A DNA stretch of 64,000 bases from Diphasiastrum complanatum (Eukaryota > Streptophyta > Lycopodiopsida > Lycopodiales > Lycopodiaceae): positions 28,278,253 through 28,342,252 of the forward strand of contig CM055104.1 in NCBI GenBank assembly GCA_029204225.1, read 5' to 3'. Positions 12,101-24,800 of this stretch are shown here, one piece after another. A program made the position numbers and the translations under genes. Below the pieces are notes generated by a model. The model made no database searches. It had not been told where the DNA came from and saw only the letters and a list, made by a program, of their open reading frames with translations. Every line of letters starts with the position of its first letter. The stretch's first letter is position 1.

Positions 12101-15100
12101 GACACCTTATAAGTTCCTTCTTTGTACATCTCAGGCTTCTTTGTTTTTGGTACCGCTGCTCTTTATGGATTTGCTGTGAACCTTGTGTTGTATGCTACAA
12201 GAAGCCTCCATCTTAGCAATGTTACGGCAGTCACAATTGGAAACAATTTCTTTGGAATGACTTACCTGCTTTCATTTGTTGGTGGATTTCTGGCGGATGC
12301 ATATTGGGGTCGATACTTTGCGTCTGCTGTCTTCCTTACTATATATGCTATTGTAAGTGCTTAAATACTTTCAATCAAGCTACAAAGGTTACACTTTACT
12401 AAGTAGCTTGAGTAGTTTGCAAATTCATGTTCTCGTTGTCAAATCTGAATGGGCTAACAGACATGTTATGGATTGACTTTTTTGACAAATTTTTGTCGAT
12501 ATTTGAAAATAAGGTATTCATCTTTGTTTGAATATGCCCTTCTTCTGAAATGTAAGATGCTTGCAGATGAAATGGGGAGAACTTAGCCCTCTCCAAATAG
12601 ATAGTAGTATGCCATGCCACATACTAGAGCTACTCCATAAACATTTGTGGTAGAGACCTTCTAATCTGCACTTATGGCACGTGGCTCTATAATAAGAATG
12701 TGCTATTTTCATTTATGCATACAAAACTAATCTTAAAATTTGCATGTTTTGTATTAAAATGCTACTATTTTAAACATGGATTGCACTCTCTCATGGGCAG
12801 TTAACCCCACCCCCCCACCTCCCTCTCTCTTTTTTAGACCCTTCAAAAACCTAACACTAATTTGGCTGGTCCAACCAAGACTCGAAACTATGACCACTGA
12901 AATCAGGTCGAAAAAGTACCAAAGAAAGAAACATTGAATATGAGGGTGATTTCAGATTTGGGAGCTTGTCAAGTCACTCATTTGGGATGGCACTGCTATT
13001 GATCCATAATAAATAAATAAAAAAAGAACATTACCTTATGTGACAAATGAGGTGGCAAGATGCCTTTTCCGCGTAGAGGCAACCCAGCCCAATTGTCTGG
13101 CAAGTGGAAGGAGACAATCAAAAGTATTGTTTACAATTAGGCCAATCAACTGGAGGAGATATGAAATGAGGAGAGGAAAAAAGGGGAGAATGCATAGTAG
13201 ATGCTATTTTGATAGCCTTAGCATAGATGCACCGAATCGCGATTCGCTGGGTCCACGATTCCGATTCTGAACCCAGAATCGAAATTTTTTTTTTTTTTTT
13301 TTTTTGGAAAAATAGCTTATGGCTGAATTTTTTTTGGGGGATCAATGGTCAAACCAGCGTTTTGCCTCTCAGAAGTACAATAGATGAGGCACAAACAGAT
13401 CTTATTTTCAGTAGCTATCTGGTTGTCATTTGCTCTGGTTTTCAGTAAATGTTAATCCTACAGTTTGGGCTATCAACTTTATGGATGATGATCACTTTTG
13501 CAATCGTTTCACTAGAGATGTGAGTGCAATGTGCATACACTTGGGGGCATAAATATTTGGCCCTTCTCGGCGCGCATTTGGACCCCATTTTTATCTTAGC
13601 GGGGTGGTAGCATTTTCATCTACAGTGTCTATATAGCAGGAAGCTCTAGGGGGTTCGGGGGGCGGTAGCCCCCCGGTGGGGGGTTTGGGTGCGCAACGCC
13701 CCCCAACGGCGGGGTCCGGGGCAACGCCCCCCTGACGGTAAGGCCTCTTCATGATTTGGCCTTCCAACTCCTTGAGTGAAAACACACTTTTTGGTGTTTC
13801 GCACCCGAAACAGTCGGCAAAAGACACAATCATAATACTCTCAATCAGAGCTTTCATCTGATACCCATATTGCCTAAAAAATTTTCAAAAAAAAAAATAA
13901 CAAAAAAACGATTCCGTGCGATTCTAGGAAAATTCCGAAACGCGATTCTGAATCGCGACTCTGATCGTGATTCAGAATTGCAGTGCATCTATGAGCCTTA
14001 GATGGATGACGACTATTGTTTTCATTGCTTTGACTCACTGGTATCTGAAAACTAAGATTCAAGAATATATGCATTGTCATCTTGTGTACATAGAGAGCGA
14101 CATTTACAAGTACAAATTTACTGTGTCAAACATCAAATTTAAAAAGAAAATACTCAATTTTGTACCATTAAAGGTGTCAGAAATCTGTTGCGTGTTTGTA
14201 GAACTCATGGTGGGACATCAGACAAGGGGAGTAGGAGAGGTCCCATTTTGGTTGGGTGATGGAAACAAGGTCGTAGTCCATAAATTTCCCAAAACTAGCG
14301 AAGGACTTACTTCTGCTAGTCCTTTGGCAGATCAAGGCAAGCAGGTAAGGTTGAACAAAAATGTGTGTGAAATCTTGAAGCGAGATGAAGAAATGTCCAG
14401 AGATGTTAGGGGCCGAGGGCTGTACAGTTACAAATAGAGCCATAGCTGATCTAGAGCTAAGCTATGAAAGCATCACATAAGCAAGACTTAAGCTATGAAA
14501 GCAGCACATAAGCAAGACTTAACACTAGAAAGCAGGAAAGATGTCCTCATCGGTCACCGGCCCTTGCCAACTCTAGGCCTCAAGCCCTTTGGTAACCGGC
14601 CGTGCCGAGGTTGTGATAGAGTCGTAACTGGATTCTCTGGCAAGTCATCGGTCCTCGATGACAAACTTTGGGTAAGACTTCTGCAACGCCTGTCGCGTCT
14701 CCCAGGTAGCATCTCACAAGAATGCTCTTTCCAGGTTACTAGATACTCTTGAAAGAGACAATTCCGCAATAGTCGCTCCCTTCGATCTAGGATTATGTCT
14801 GGCCCATAACCTGTGGTGTCTTTCTCCTCAAGAGACACTAGACCTTCCACCAGGCTATCGCCATCGTGCAAACATTTCTTCAGTTTGCTAACATGGAATA
14901 CTAGATGCACCTTGCATCCTACAGGTAGCTATAGCTTATAAGCTACTTGGCTCACCTTCTTAATAATCAACCATGGTCCACAATACCTAGGAGATAACTT
15001 GGCGCACTTTCCTGTGCGTAGCACTTTTGACTTCGAAGGGACTAGTAAATACACCCAATCTCCATTCTCAAATTCCCGATAGGTACGGTTCCTACGAGCA

Positions 15101-18100
15101 TAACTCTTTGCCCTAGCTACAGCCTTGGACAAGTTATCTCGTGCCAACTCTAGCTTCTGCTGCATTTGAGCCAAAAACTCTACAACACTAGGTACCCTAT
15201 GCGGAATCCCTATGATTGCAGGACTCAGTGGCATGGAGCTCTAATTGAGCTCAAATGGACTCAATCCAGTAGACGCATGTCTCTTATCATTGTACGCGAA
15301 CTCCAATAGCGGTAAATGCTTTACCCAGTTTGTTTGCGTACTACTCACATATGCTCTAAGCATATCTTCCAAGATATGATTCACTCGCTCTGTCTAACCA
15401 TCCGTCTGAGGATGCTCAGAGCTACTCATTTGCAACTGTGTTCCCAGCTTGGCGAACAACTCAATCCAGAAATTTCCCGTAAACATGGGATCCCTGTCAG
15501 AAACTATGGACTTCGGAAGATCATGTAACCTGACAATATTCTGAATAAACAACTCAGCCACTTGAAGCTCACTGGTCTTATCAATACCAGGGTGCCCTGC
15601 GCAGGGACTATCATGGCATTCATGAAGTATCTTACGACGAAGATCCTTCACGTCTGGCACGAAAACTCTTCCATTTCTCAATAACATACCATCCTTCATG
15701 GTGTACGTTAGATATGTACTGGTGTGTGCCTATACGGAAGCGACAGCCTCGACTGACTCTTCCGTTTGGTCAACTACCTTGCGCGCATTAGGCCACACAC
15801 GCTGACAATGTGGGTCCTTTTCTTGAGCCTTCTTAATCTCCTCCATGCGACCACTGTCAACCATAGTAAAGCTCATCTAATGCAGTATATGAGATAGTGC
15901 ATCAGCGACCACATTTTTCTGCCCTCGAATCAAGCTAGAAATTGCAGTTATTGAAACACACTCAGGAAAGGGAAATGTGGAAATTTTCAGCTTATTCACA
16001 ATTTAGAATTGAAAGAGAAAAAGGCAACTGGAAAGTAATAAAACTCTGGGGAAAACACAAAGCCAAGGACAGGTAGTACTTCCCTTGCGTCCTACGCTGG
16101 TACAAAAGTCGGTAAAAAACTTTTTTTAGGCACCAAATGGCTTGAAAATCGAAAAAAACAAGAAAAAAGCGGGCTGTTTGACGTTGAATTTCTTCCAAAC
16201 GGCAAAAACTTTTCACAAACCGTCAATTGGCAGTAGGTCGCCCTCCTACTAGGCCCAATCTGCACCCTTAACAGCAGAAACCGGAGAAAAATCGGAGAAG
16301 TTACGCCCAATCCAAAAATCTGACCTGTTTTTTGCTTGAAAACCAACTTTTTGGAGAAACAGAGGCAAATCTGCTCCAAAACTGGCGTATGATGGCTCTA
16401 TAGGATTGCTATGGATGCTAAACATCCTCCCAAAATCTGATCAGTATCTGAGAAGGTCCCGGAGAGTTATGAGCGAAAATTTTCTGAAAAAATGCACTGG
16501 AGCTGTAAGAACAAGGTGCGCCCAAATTTCCCTACTAGAAATCATTGAAACAGCTCTGAGAAGATGCACTAGATCAGCGCTGGAACAGTAGGAAACGAGT
16601 GCCCCCAAATCCCTGCAAATTTGAATCTATTTCCCTCTTTTCAGCGATGGAGATAGGCCACAGGAAGGCGATGGAGCATCCAAGAAATTTTTCCCACCTT
16701 TCTCCTTCAAAACGAGTTTTTGCGGGCTCCCTGTATGTTGGACAGCAGCGCTGGAGGCCCACCTTTCTTTTCCAATCTATCTCCCACGTTTTCTCCCTCA
16801 AAAATCCCTCAAAAACAAGCAAAATCTGACAATTTTTACACTTTCTCTCTCTAGAACGACGTTTTCTCTCTCTAGAACGAGGCTCTGATACCAATTGACA
16901 CAATCCAGTCTCTCCAAGCTCGTGAATCCTAGAAGCCGGTGTGTAGAATGAACCTCCCAACCATAGGCACCCCTTCCTTGAGTCCTTATACCTGCTATTT
17001 CCGTCAACTGGCACATGGCATCCACCTGTGGGTGATCAGTCCACTTGGCATGCCTGGCCCTTGTGACTTGTGAATACTGAGTGACTCATAGGGTACCACC
17101 CTCGTGCCCCGCCAAAGACCCGTGACCCTCTTGGTCACCCCAACTACTTGCCGGCTAGCATCTCGTCACTGACGGCTAGGGTCCCGACGGTCAAGACACA
17201 CCGCGTCTCTGACAGCTTGTTAGGCGGCCACACCGGGTCACTGCTCGTGACGCACCGGTCCCAACTTGGGACAGATGTGCCTCAGGCCCTTTGGTAACCG
17301 GCCGTGCCGAGGTTGTGATAGAGTCGTAACTGGACTCTAACAAGGAAACTGTAGGAAAGCTATGTAATAATTCTGACATGAACGACCTGAGACTTGTATC
17401 ACTTTCTGAGTATGGAGGTAGAAAGGAATAGGAAGAAGATGATCTGGGTTGGCCAAGTGACATACATATCTAACATCATCAAAAGATATAAAATTTGTGA
17501 ATGTAAGGTTGTGAACTCTCCAACAGATGCAGGATGTCAAAGCACATTGCTGTGCTACTTCATCAACAGAATACTGAGATATTTTAGTGGGCTTCAACTA
17601 GCATGATTGGCCTCTTTTTCTGTTTGTACTTGAACTTTTGGGTGCAGAGGAAATAGCGAATGGCATGAAGGGCTTTATGCCAATAACCCGATTGTGATTT
17701 GCTTAAATGGCTTTATGCACATGGACATTTGTGCATAAACTGTGGCAGTTATCATTTCTTCCATCAACCCCTAACTGACATGTGTTCATGAATTTAAGCA
17801 AAAAGCCTGGTGCTGGTGTTTACACCTAGTAAAAGCCTCAAAGTTAAGCTTTACTTTTTTTAGGGCCATTCTACCTCCCTTGGGCAAGGACCCTTAAACG
17901 TGTAAAGCTCTCCCGATTCCCCACAGGCCTCTACCCCTCACAAAAGATATGTTGCATTTATTCAAGAGTTCCTAGTGAGAACAAGTTGTCCGGAAGAAAA
18001 TATATCTCCCAGCTTTTGCTTGATTGCCTTGAATTGTGGCAGCTGTCTTATTTTTCCTCTTGGTTGAGCAACAAGTTTTTACCCTGCAGCGATTTTCTTT

Positions 18101-18842
18101 AGACTATCCGTGAAGCAGGATGCATCAACAAATGTTGCACATGAATGGTAGCTGCAAATATCCTGAAACTCTGATAAATCCATCCCTATGAATCATATCA
18201 GACCAGAAAATCAAGCTTACAACTTTTGATTCAAATTGTATTTGTAGATAGCTCTGCTTCTGAACAGATGATTTTCTATGGCTTCTATCATATGACCAGC
18301 TGAACAACAGTCTTGTAGATTCTTCCATACCTGAGTGATGGAATGTTATAGCACGGATGGAGATCAATGCTAAGATCCTATTTTTCCCTCACAGTACAGA
18401 TGAAGCAATCAATCTCCGTGCTGCCCTGGTATCTATGTAGAGTTTTCTAGAATCCACATAATAGTAATTTTCTGTCTTTTACACACGAAACCATCAATCT
18501 ACTTGCAGCGCCCTGCTACCGACAAACTCTTTCCAGACTTCCCAAGATCAGAAAAACAAAAATAATTTCCCTGTAGTGTTTTCTAGAATCCACACAGTTA
18601 AGAAAGTGATAAAGTTTTTGTAGAACAGAATAATTGCCTTTTTATGATATTGCTCATCACAACAGAGACATTAAATGCATTGCAAAATCACTGCAAGAAG
18701 CTTGCAGATACTGGCTCATCCATCTACATATTCACTTAGCAATTGTCAGATACCTTAAATTTTGCAATAGCCCCCAACAATCTCTCAGTGTTCACCTTTC
18801 TCTCATGGCCAGTTAACACCATCACTCCATAACCTAGGCCCT

Positions 18843-18899
<57 letters not shown>

Positions 18900-21800
18900 G
18901 TTGCTCTCTTCTTTTTCTCATTGCTAATTTTTAATTTGCTATCTAGGAATCAAGATCTCTCGGTATCAGAAAGATTTCTTGTCGTATTTTCCATTAAGGT
19001 CCTCTTTTCCATTCTTTGCTTTATCTAGCTCCTTTTGAAAGATTCATACAACAGAAATTTAAAGTTCTACTTGTTAGTTCCTAAATTTTTGTGAAATTAG
19101 CTTTCTAGTGAGTCAAAATATATGGATGGTTTGGGTGGTTCAATCAAAAATCATATACTTAAAATGGTTGATGCTGACAAATTTAATTCCTACTTCCCTT
19201 GAAATGGTATAATACAGGGACTCATCCTGTTAACTTCATCTGCATTTTTTCCCGGTTTGAGGCCAGCACCTTGTGTTTATGGCGATGCAACATGCCAACC
19301 ACCATCCACTTGGCAGCTAGTAGTATTCTTTTTTACACTTCTGATGGTGGCAATTGGTTTTGGTGGATCAGAACCCTGTGTCTATGCATTTGGTGCTGAT
19401 CAGTATGATGAGGGAGATGATGTGGAATCAAAGCAAAAGAGCTCATTTTTCAATTGGCAGTACTTATGCTATTCAATTGGGTCAATAATGGCATCATTGC
19501 TTCTTGTTTATGTTGAGAATACTTTTGGATATGCTGTTGGATTCGGAGCATGCACACTAACACTGGTAGTAGGATTAGCTTTCTTCTTTGGTGGCACACC
19601 AATCTATCGGTTTCAAAAGCTGCAAGGGAATCCAGTTTCTGGTGTAGCACAAGTGCTTGTGGCAGCAGTTCGTAAGTGGAAGGTTACAGTTCCAGTTGAC
19701 ACCACTGCGCCTTACAAAGACTATGAAGAATCTTGCAACCAAACCAGAATCACAAATACGAGTATTAAATTCAGGTATGTAACTTGGTATGGGGGTCTCA
19801 TATGGTGTCATTTGCACTTCTAATATTTCCTTCTCAATTGTTACAATCGTTCCTTGGGATGAAGGCAATGGTTCTATTTTGCTTGTAAGTTGGAAAATCA
19901 GTTGCAAGCTTAGTATTTATAAGATACAATCTAAAGCTGGCTACCACACTTTCTGAAAGCCACATGCTTTATCTACACCCTTAAAAGTTGGAAGTCATTT
20001 CTTCCATGATACCACATTTTATGAAATCTTTTTCAATGCAACTAAATCCTTTCAAACGCTACCGGCGTATCATTTTGTAAAAGAACCGCTCCTATCGTCA
20101 AATCACTTGCGTTAGTTTGTACAATGTAAGGTAAATCTGGATTCACGATCTGTAAAATAGGAGCTGAAGCAACCATGTGTTTGAGTTTCTCAAGACATTG
20201 GTTCAGTTCTTCATTCCACTCAATAGGCGGATTAGGTTGACTTCTTTTCTTTTTCTTATTAACTCTGCCTTTAGTCAGATTATTAAGAGGCGCTAGTACT
20301 TTTGCATAATCCTGAATTGACTTACGAAAAAAAACAATAGAACTGAGAAAAGATTTTGCTTCTTTAATCGTCTTCGGTATCGGCCACTCAAGCACTGTCT
20401 TGACCTTACTCTCGTCTATCTTCAACCCATCAGGGGTGATTTTATGACCAAGGGACACTAATTCATGCTTAAAGAACTCACATTTAGATTTTGTAGCAAA
20501 TACTTTCTCTCTTCTGAGAATTCTCAAGACAGTCTTAAGATGATTCAAATGCTCCTTAAGCGTTCTACTGTAGATGAGAATATCATCTATAAATAAAACT
20601 ACAAATTGACCCAGATAAGGACGAAAAATATTGTTTATCAACTGTTGAAATGCAAGTGCATTCGTCAACCCAAAAGGAAGCACAAGAAATTCACAATGAC
20701 CGAATCTCGTCCAAAAATCAATCTTTTGCACATCATTCGAATGAATTCTAATCTAATGATATCTGGTTCTGAGATCTATTTTTGTAAAGTATTTAGCTCC
20801 ACCTAATCGATCCACCAGATCATCCATTCAACACAATGGATATCTATTCTTAATAGTTACTTTATTCAACCCCTTGTAATCCACACACATCCGGAAGCCT
20901 CCATCGTTCTTCGCTTTCAAAAGAACAAGAGCACCCCATGGTGACTTACTAGGTTGAATGTGACCCATCTTAAGATAATTTTCAATTTGATTAGTAATCT
21001 CTATCTCTTCTTTCTAAGAAAACGGGTATGGTTGTCTAGAGATTGAGTAACTACCTGGAGCATGAAAATCAATTAACTCTCTAGAATCTTGAATCCAAAC
21101 TGGAAGCTTCGGAACTTTGGCATCCCAAGTCTCCAACTCCGCACCTAAAGCTAGATATACTTTATATCTATAATCATTGGCTTCAATTTCATGCCGAGTT
21201 TTTGCACAAGACAAGAGTTAATGATATTATGAGTTGAACCACTATCCACCAATATACTAACTTCACGTCCTTTAACTGCGCCTTTCAAACGAAATAATTC
21301 ATTAGGCAAGAATGAAGCATTATTGAATGAAAATTCACACTCACAATTAACCTTATTAATTTTCAATTTTAGATTTTCTTTACCTGGCATCTCAATTACT
21401 TGAGTTGCGGGTTTCTTTCGCTCCAGGCAAAACTTCATAACATGTCCAGGCTTATTATAAACAAAACACACATTTGCTTGACTTAATTGCTAGAAAATCT
21501 GTAAGTAGGTAGGTACCGTACCCTTAAGACCTGTGTTATCATTTGCCATTATTGACTAACTGAAACGGAATATTGGCTTAAATTAGTCAACAGATCCAAA
21601 ATACTCAACCAAAAGTGAAAAATATTGGACCTTTATTATTGGCTGATTTCAACTCAGCAAGGTCTTTCACTTATCAAGCTAATTCCGTTTAATCAATAAA
21701 TGAGATATTTAGGACAATTTTGAACTTTCACGGATCATCCTAAAAATTTATGAAACTGGAAGTATTTTCAGAATCCGTTTGTTATGGACCAAACTGTGAA

Positions 21801-24800
21801 AATATTAAAAGCATCGATCATTTAGTTTCACAGGTCCCATTTCATTCCAAACTTATTTTGAAACACATCAGACTTGACAGACATCGATTTTTCCAAAAAA
21901 TAAAATTTTTTTTCCATAAATTGCCTAGTCATTGGAAAATCAGTGTTTTGACTAGTTTTCCAAAAATAGCATTCATATATGAAATTACTCTGATCAACCT
22001 ATTGTGCCATCTTGTATCATGCATCCGAACATGCATTCAAGTTCATCCAAACATTTTCAACATTGGAAAAGCGCTCTACTGCTTCACAGGCATGCATGCA
22101 ATCAGAACAATTTGGAAATTTTTCAAATTTTACTCTAAAAATTGCCAAACTGTTGACGGCCATAACTTTTGCTACCGGACTCCGATTTGGTCGTTGTAAA
22201 GCACAGTACAGAGGGAGTGGAGGTTAGCAAGACACCCACGTAGGCTTCACACGTGTGAGCTGTAACAGACTGAAATTGCAGTAGGAGGCGCACTTTTACT
22301 AGGTGAAATCTTCAAAAAACCATACCTAGCCCAGTATGCATCCAATCAGAGGTTACAAGCACTCTTCTAAGGTTCATTAAATAGGCATAGAGGCTTCCAT
22401 CAGGTCCAACAAGCAATCATAAGCTCAGATCATCCAAAGTTTATGGAGTCTTTGAACAAGCAAAATTTCAAGATATTGGTGCCTAAGCCGCCCAACTCCA
22501 AATTGGGTGCATGATGGATCAAATCAGAGGCAATCCATCATTATTTTCAGCTTGTAAAAAGATCCAATGGATTCAGACCACCTATTGAGAGTTATTCAAG
22601 CTCAAAGAACCTAAAAAATACACTAGTTTTTGATTTTGAGACCCTTAATGGTGTCCAATCCTAACCAAAATTCAACAGCCTTAGGACAACATCATTACAC
22701 CTCTGAAAATGTGCATGCAAAATATTAGCTATGGATTTTATGAATATCACCAAAAAATATCAAAAAACCACCAAAACACCATGTTTTTTGACCAATTTTC
22801 AACTTTTTTTGCAGATTCTTGTGGATCAAACCCACATGCAAGTGTAGTCAGGCCATATCTGCTGTAATTCAATTCACCTAAAGTTCTGAGTTTATTCAAT
22901 CATGGTTCATATAGCCCATTTCTAGCCCAAAAACCTCAATTTTTGGCTAAAAATCACTATCTAGATCCAACTTTGACTTTTCCACTAGCATGAAATCATT
23001 AGAATCAATAATAATGACTGGAAAACAGCAAGAAACTTTTTGAAAAACGTTCAAGATCAGTAGCTCTGATGAATTTCAAGCAAAAACATTGAATATTGTT
23101 AAAAAATCTCAAAAAACCGTGAAAAATCGATTGATGTCCATCATTTTCTATGGAAAGTCCATAATCATGGCGAATAGGCTGGAAGTACATCAAAATCAGA
23201 GGAGCCACCTACTTGGAGGTCAATTTCACCACTTGGTAGCAAAAAGCAAAAGAGATCCACCAAAAAGCTGCAAAAAGCGAGAATTTTGACTCCACGTTCT
23301 GATTGATGTAATCCTTAGCTCTGATATGACTATTATGATCGCCAAGTGAAGATCTTCTTAGATCCTGTTATATGCAACCAAAAGGACACCTACGTAGCAA
23401 AACCACTCAACCAATAGGAAATGGCTAGTCAAAATCCTAGCCACTTTTTCACCCTCAAGCCAAGAGAGGAGAGGATTCTGGCTTTTGAAACCAGAAATCA
23501 CAATGAGGAGATGGGCGAGTTCCTACAAGGTAAATACTCTCCAAAAGCTAGAGAATATTCCCTCTAGGTAGTAGGCGAAGTGGTATGGAGTTATGGACTC
23601 GGCTTATTACATTCGCCGCGTCCATTTACATTTACTTTACTTTATGCATAAGTAGGCCTTGGGCCCTTTTTTATTCATTAGTGACACTTAGACTATATGG
23701 TTGGCCTTTGGCCTTATTATTTATTATTAGGCCATATAGACATATTACTGGAGAGTGGGGGCCTTCTTGAAGGGTGCACTATTATCCCTCCCATTTGGGC
23801 CCTAGCCACCGGAAGCTTCCTTTTAGGGCTTCCTCTTGGCTATAAGTAGGGAAACTATGTCATTTGTTATTCAGCTGATGATATTGATCTCTCTCTTTAG
23901 CCTCCTTAATCTCTCTCTTTCCTGCTTTCTAGGGCTAAGTCTTGCTTATGTGCTGCTTTCATAGCTTAACTCTGGATCACCTGTGGCTCTATTCGTAACT
24001 TGGTATCAGAGCACAATCTTGGAAATTTTTTTTCTTTCGCTGCCTTGCCTTGCTCCTCCATCATTGCTCCTACAACTCCATTGCTGCCTTGACATCCCTA
24101 CTCCATCGCTGCTCCTTACACTCCTTCCTGCCGAGCGCTCCTCCTGCTTTCCTCCCTCTCTTCCTTGCTGCCCAGCGCTCCTCCTCCTTCCTTGCCATCG
24201 CTGTCCCTGCCTTCCGGCCTGTCACTTTCATCCGATATTTTTCCAGTTTGCGGCCACAGGTTGGTTATGCTCGATGGGAGAAGTGGAATCAGAGGAACAT
24301 TTTATCTTCCGTTGTTCACTCTATTGTGAGATCAGAGGGAGGTATACTCTTTATTTCGGGCATAGCTCATCTTATTACGTTCCATAATAGAGTATCATCA
24401 TAAGAGATATGTGGCTCTGATGTTACAGAAGATATCTTGAGAAATGATATAGTCGAAGTTGACTCTCCACAGACACAAATTACCTCATATTTCTCTAGAC
24501 GACAAGTTAGACAAGTGAATGCAGATTCGGAGGATGAGACTCGTCTCTATCTGACTTCAGGCCATATGCTAGAAAATACAATCAATAGCTCACGAAGGTC
24601 CTACATAGTCCATCCATGCAGTAGCTATCCGATCACCTCACCATACTAGACATACATATCTAGCATCGGCATGTTCTAGTAGCACCTATTACATCAATGC
24701 GATGACATCTTTCTTGGGCTTGCTGATCCATAGCAGGGTTCCAATCACTATCATAAAATAGACATCACAACATCATGAGGATCTCAACTGAGGATATAGT

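Larger units (their letters stand above)
12353..19217 (+). other. Intron 2 of the NPF gene
   Basis: Donor GTAAGT at 12353, acceptor ACAG ending at 19217. Besides the hAT-type element (13222-13993) and the Gypsy element (14440-17345), a stretch at about 17430-17600 (+) faintly resembles the end of a Copia reverse transcriptase (residues like [15 protein letters not shown]). A (TC)n microsatellite lies at 18845-18896. The parts 12360-13210 and 17610-18840 show nothing recognisable. Confidence 0.8.

Noticed and set aside
13967-14437. 156-codon plus-strand open frame
   Set aside because: Starts inside the hAT-type element end and crosses an insertion boundary; no domain, and it lies within an NPF intron.
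16574-17025. Minus-strand open frames of 75-146 codons
   Set aside because: They lie across the leader, primer-binding site and LTR of a Gypsy element, which are non-coding.
23983-24403. Two overlapping plus-strand open frames rich in Leu/Pro/Ser
   Set aside because: They begin in the primer-binding site and C/T-rich leader of an LTR element; composition follows the base bias. Only the last 35 codons hint at a retroelement tail.
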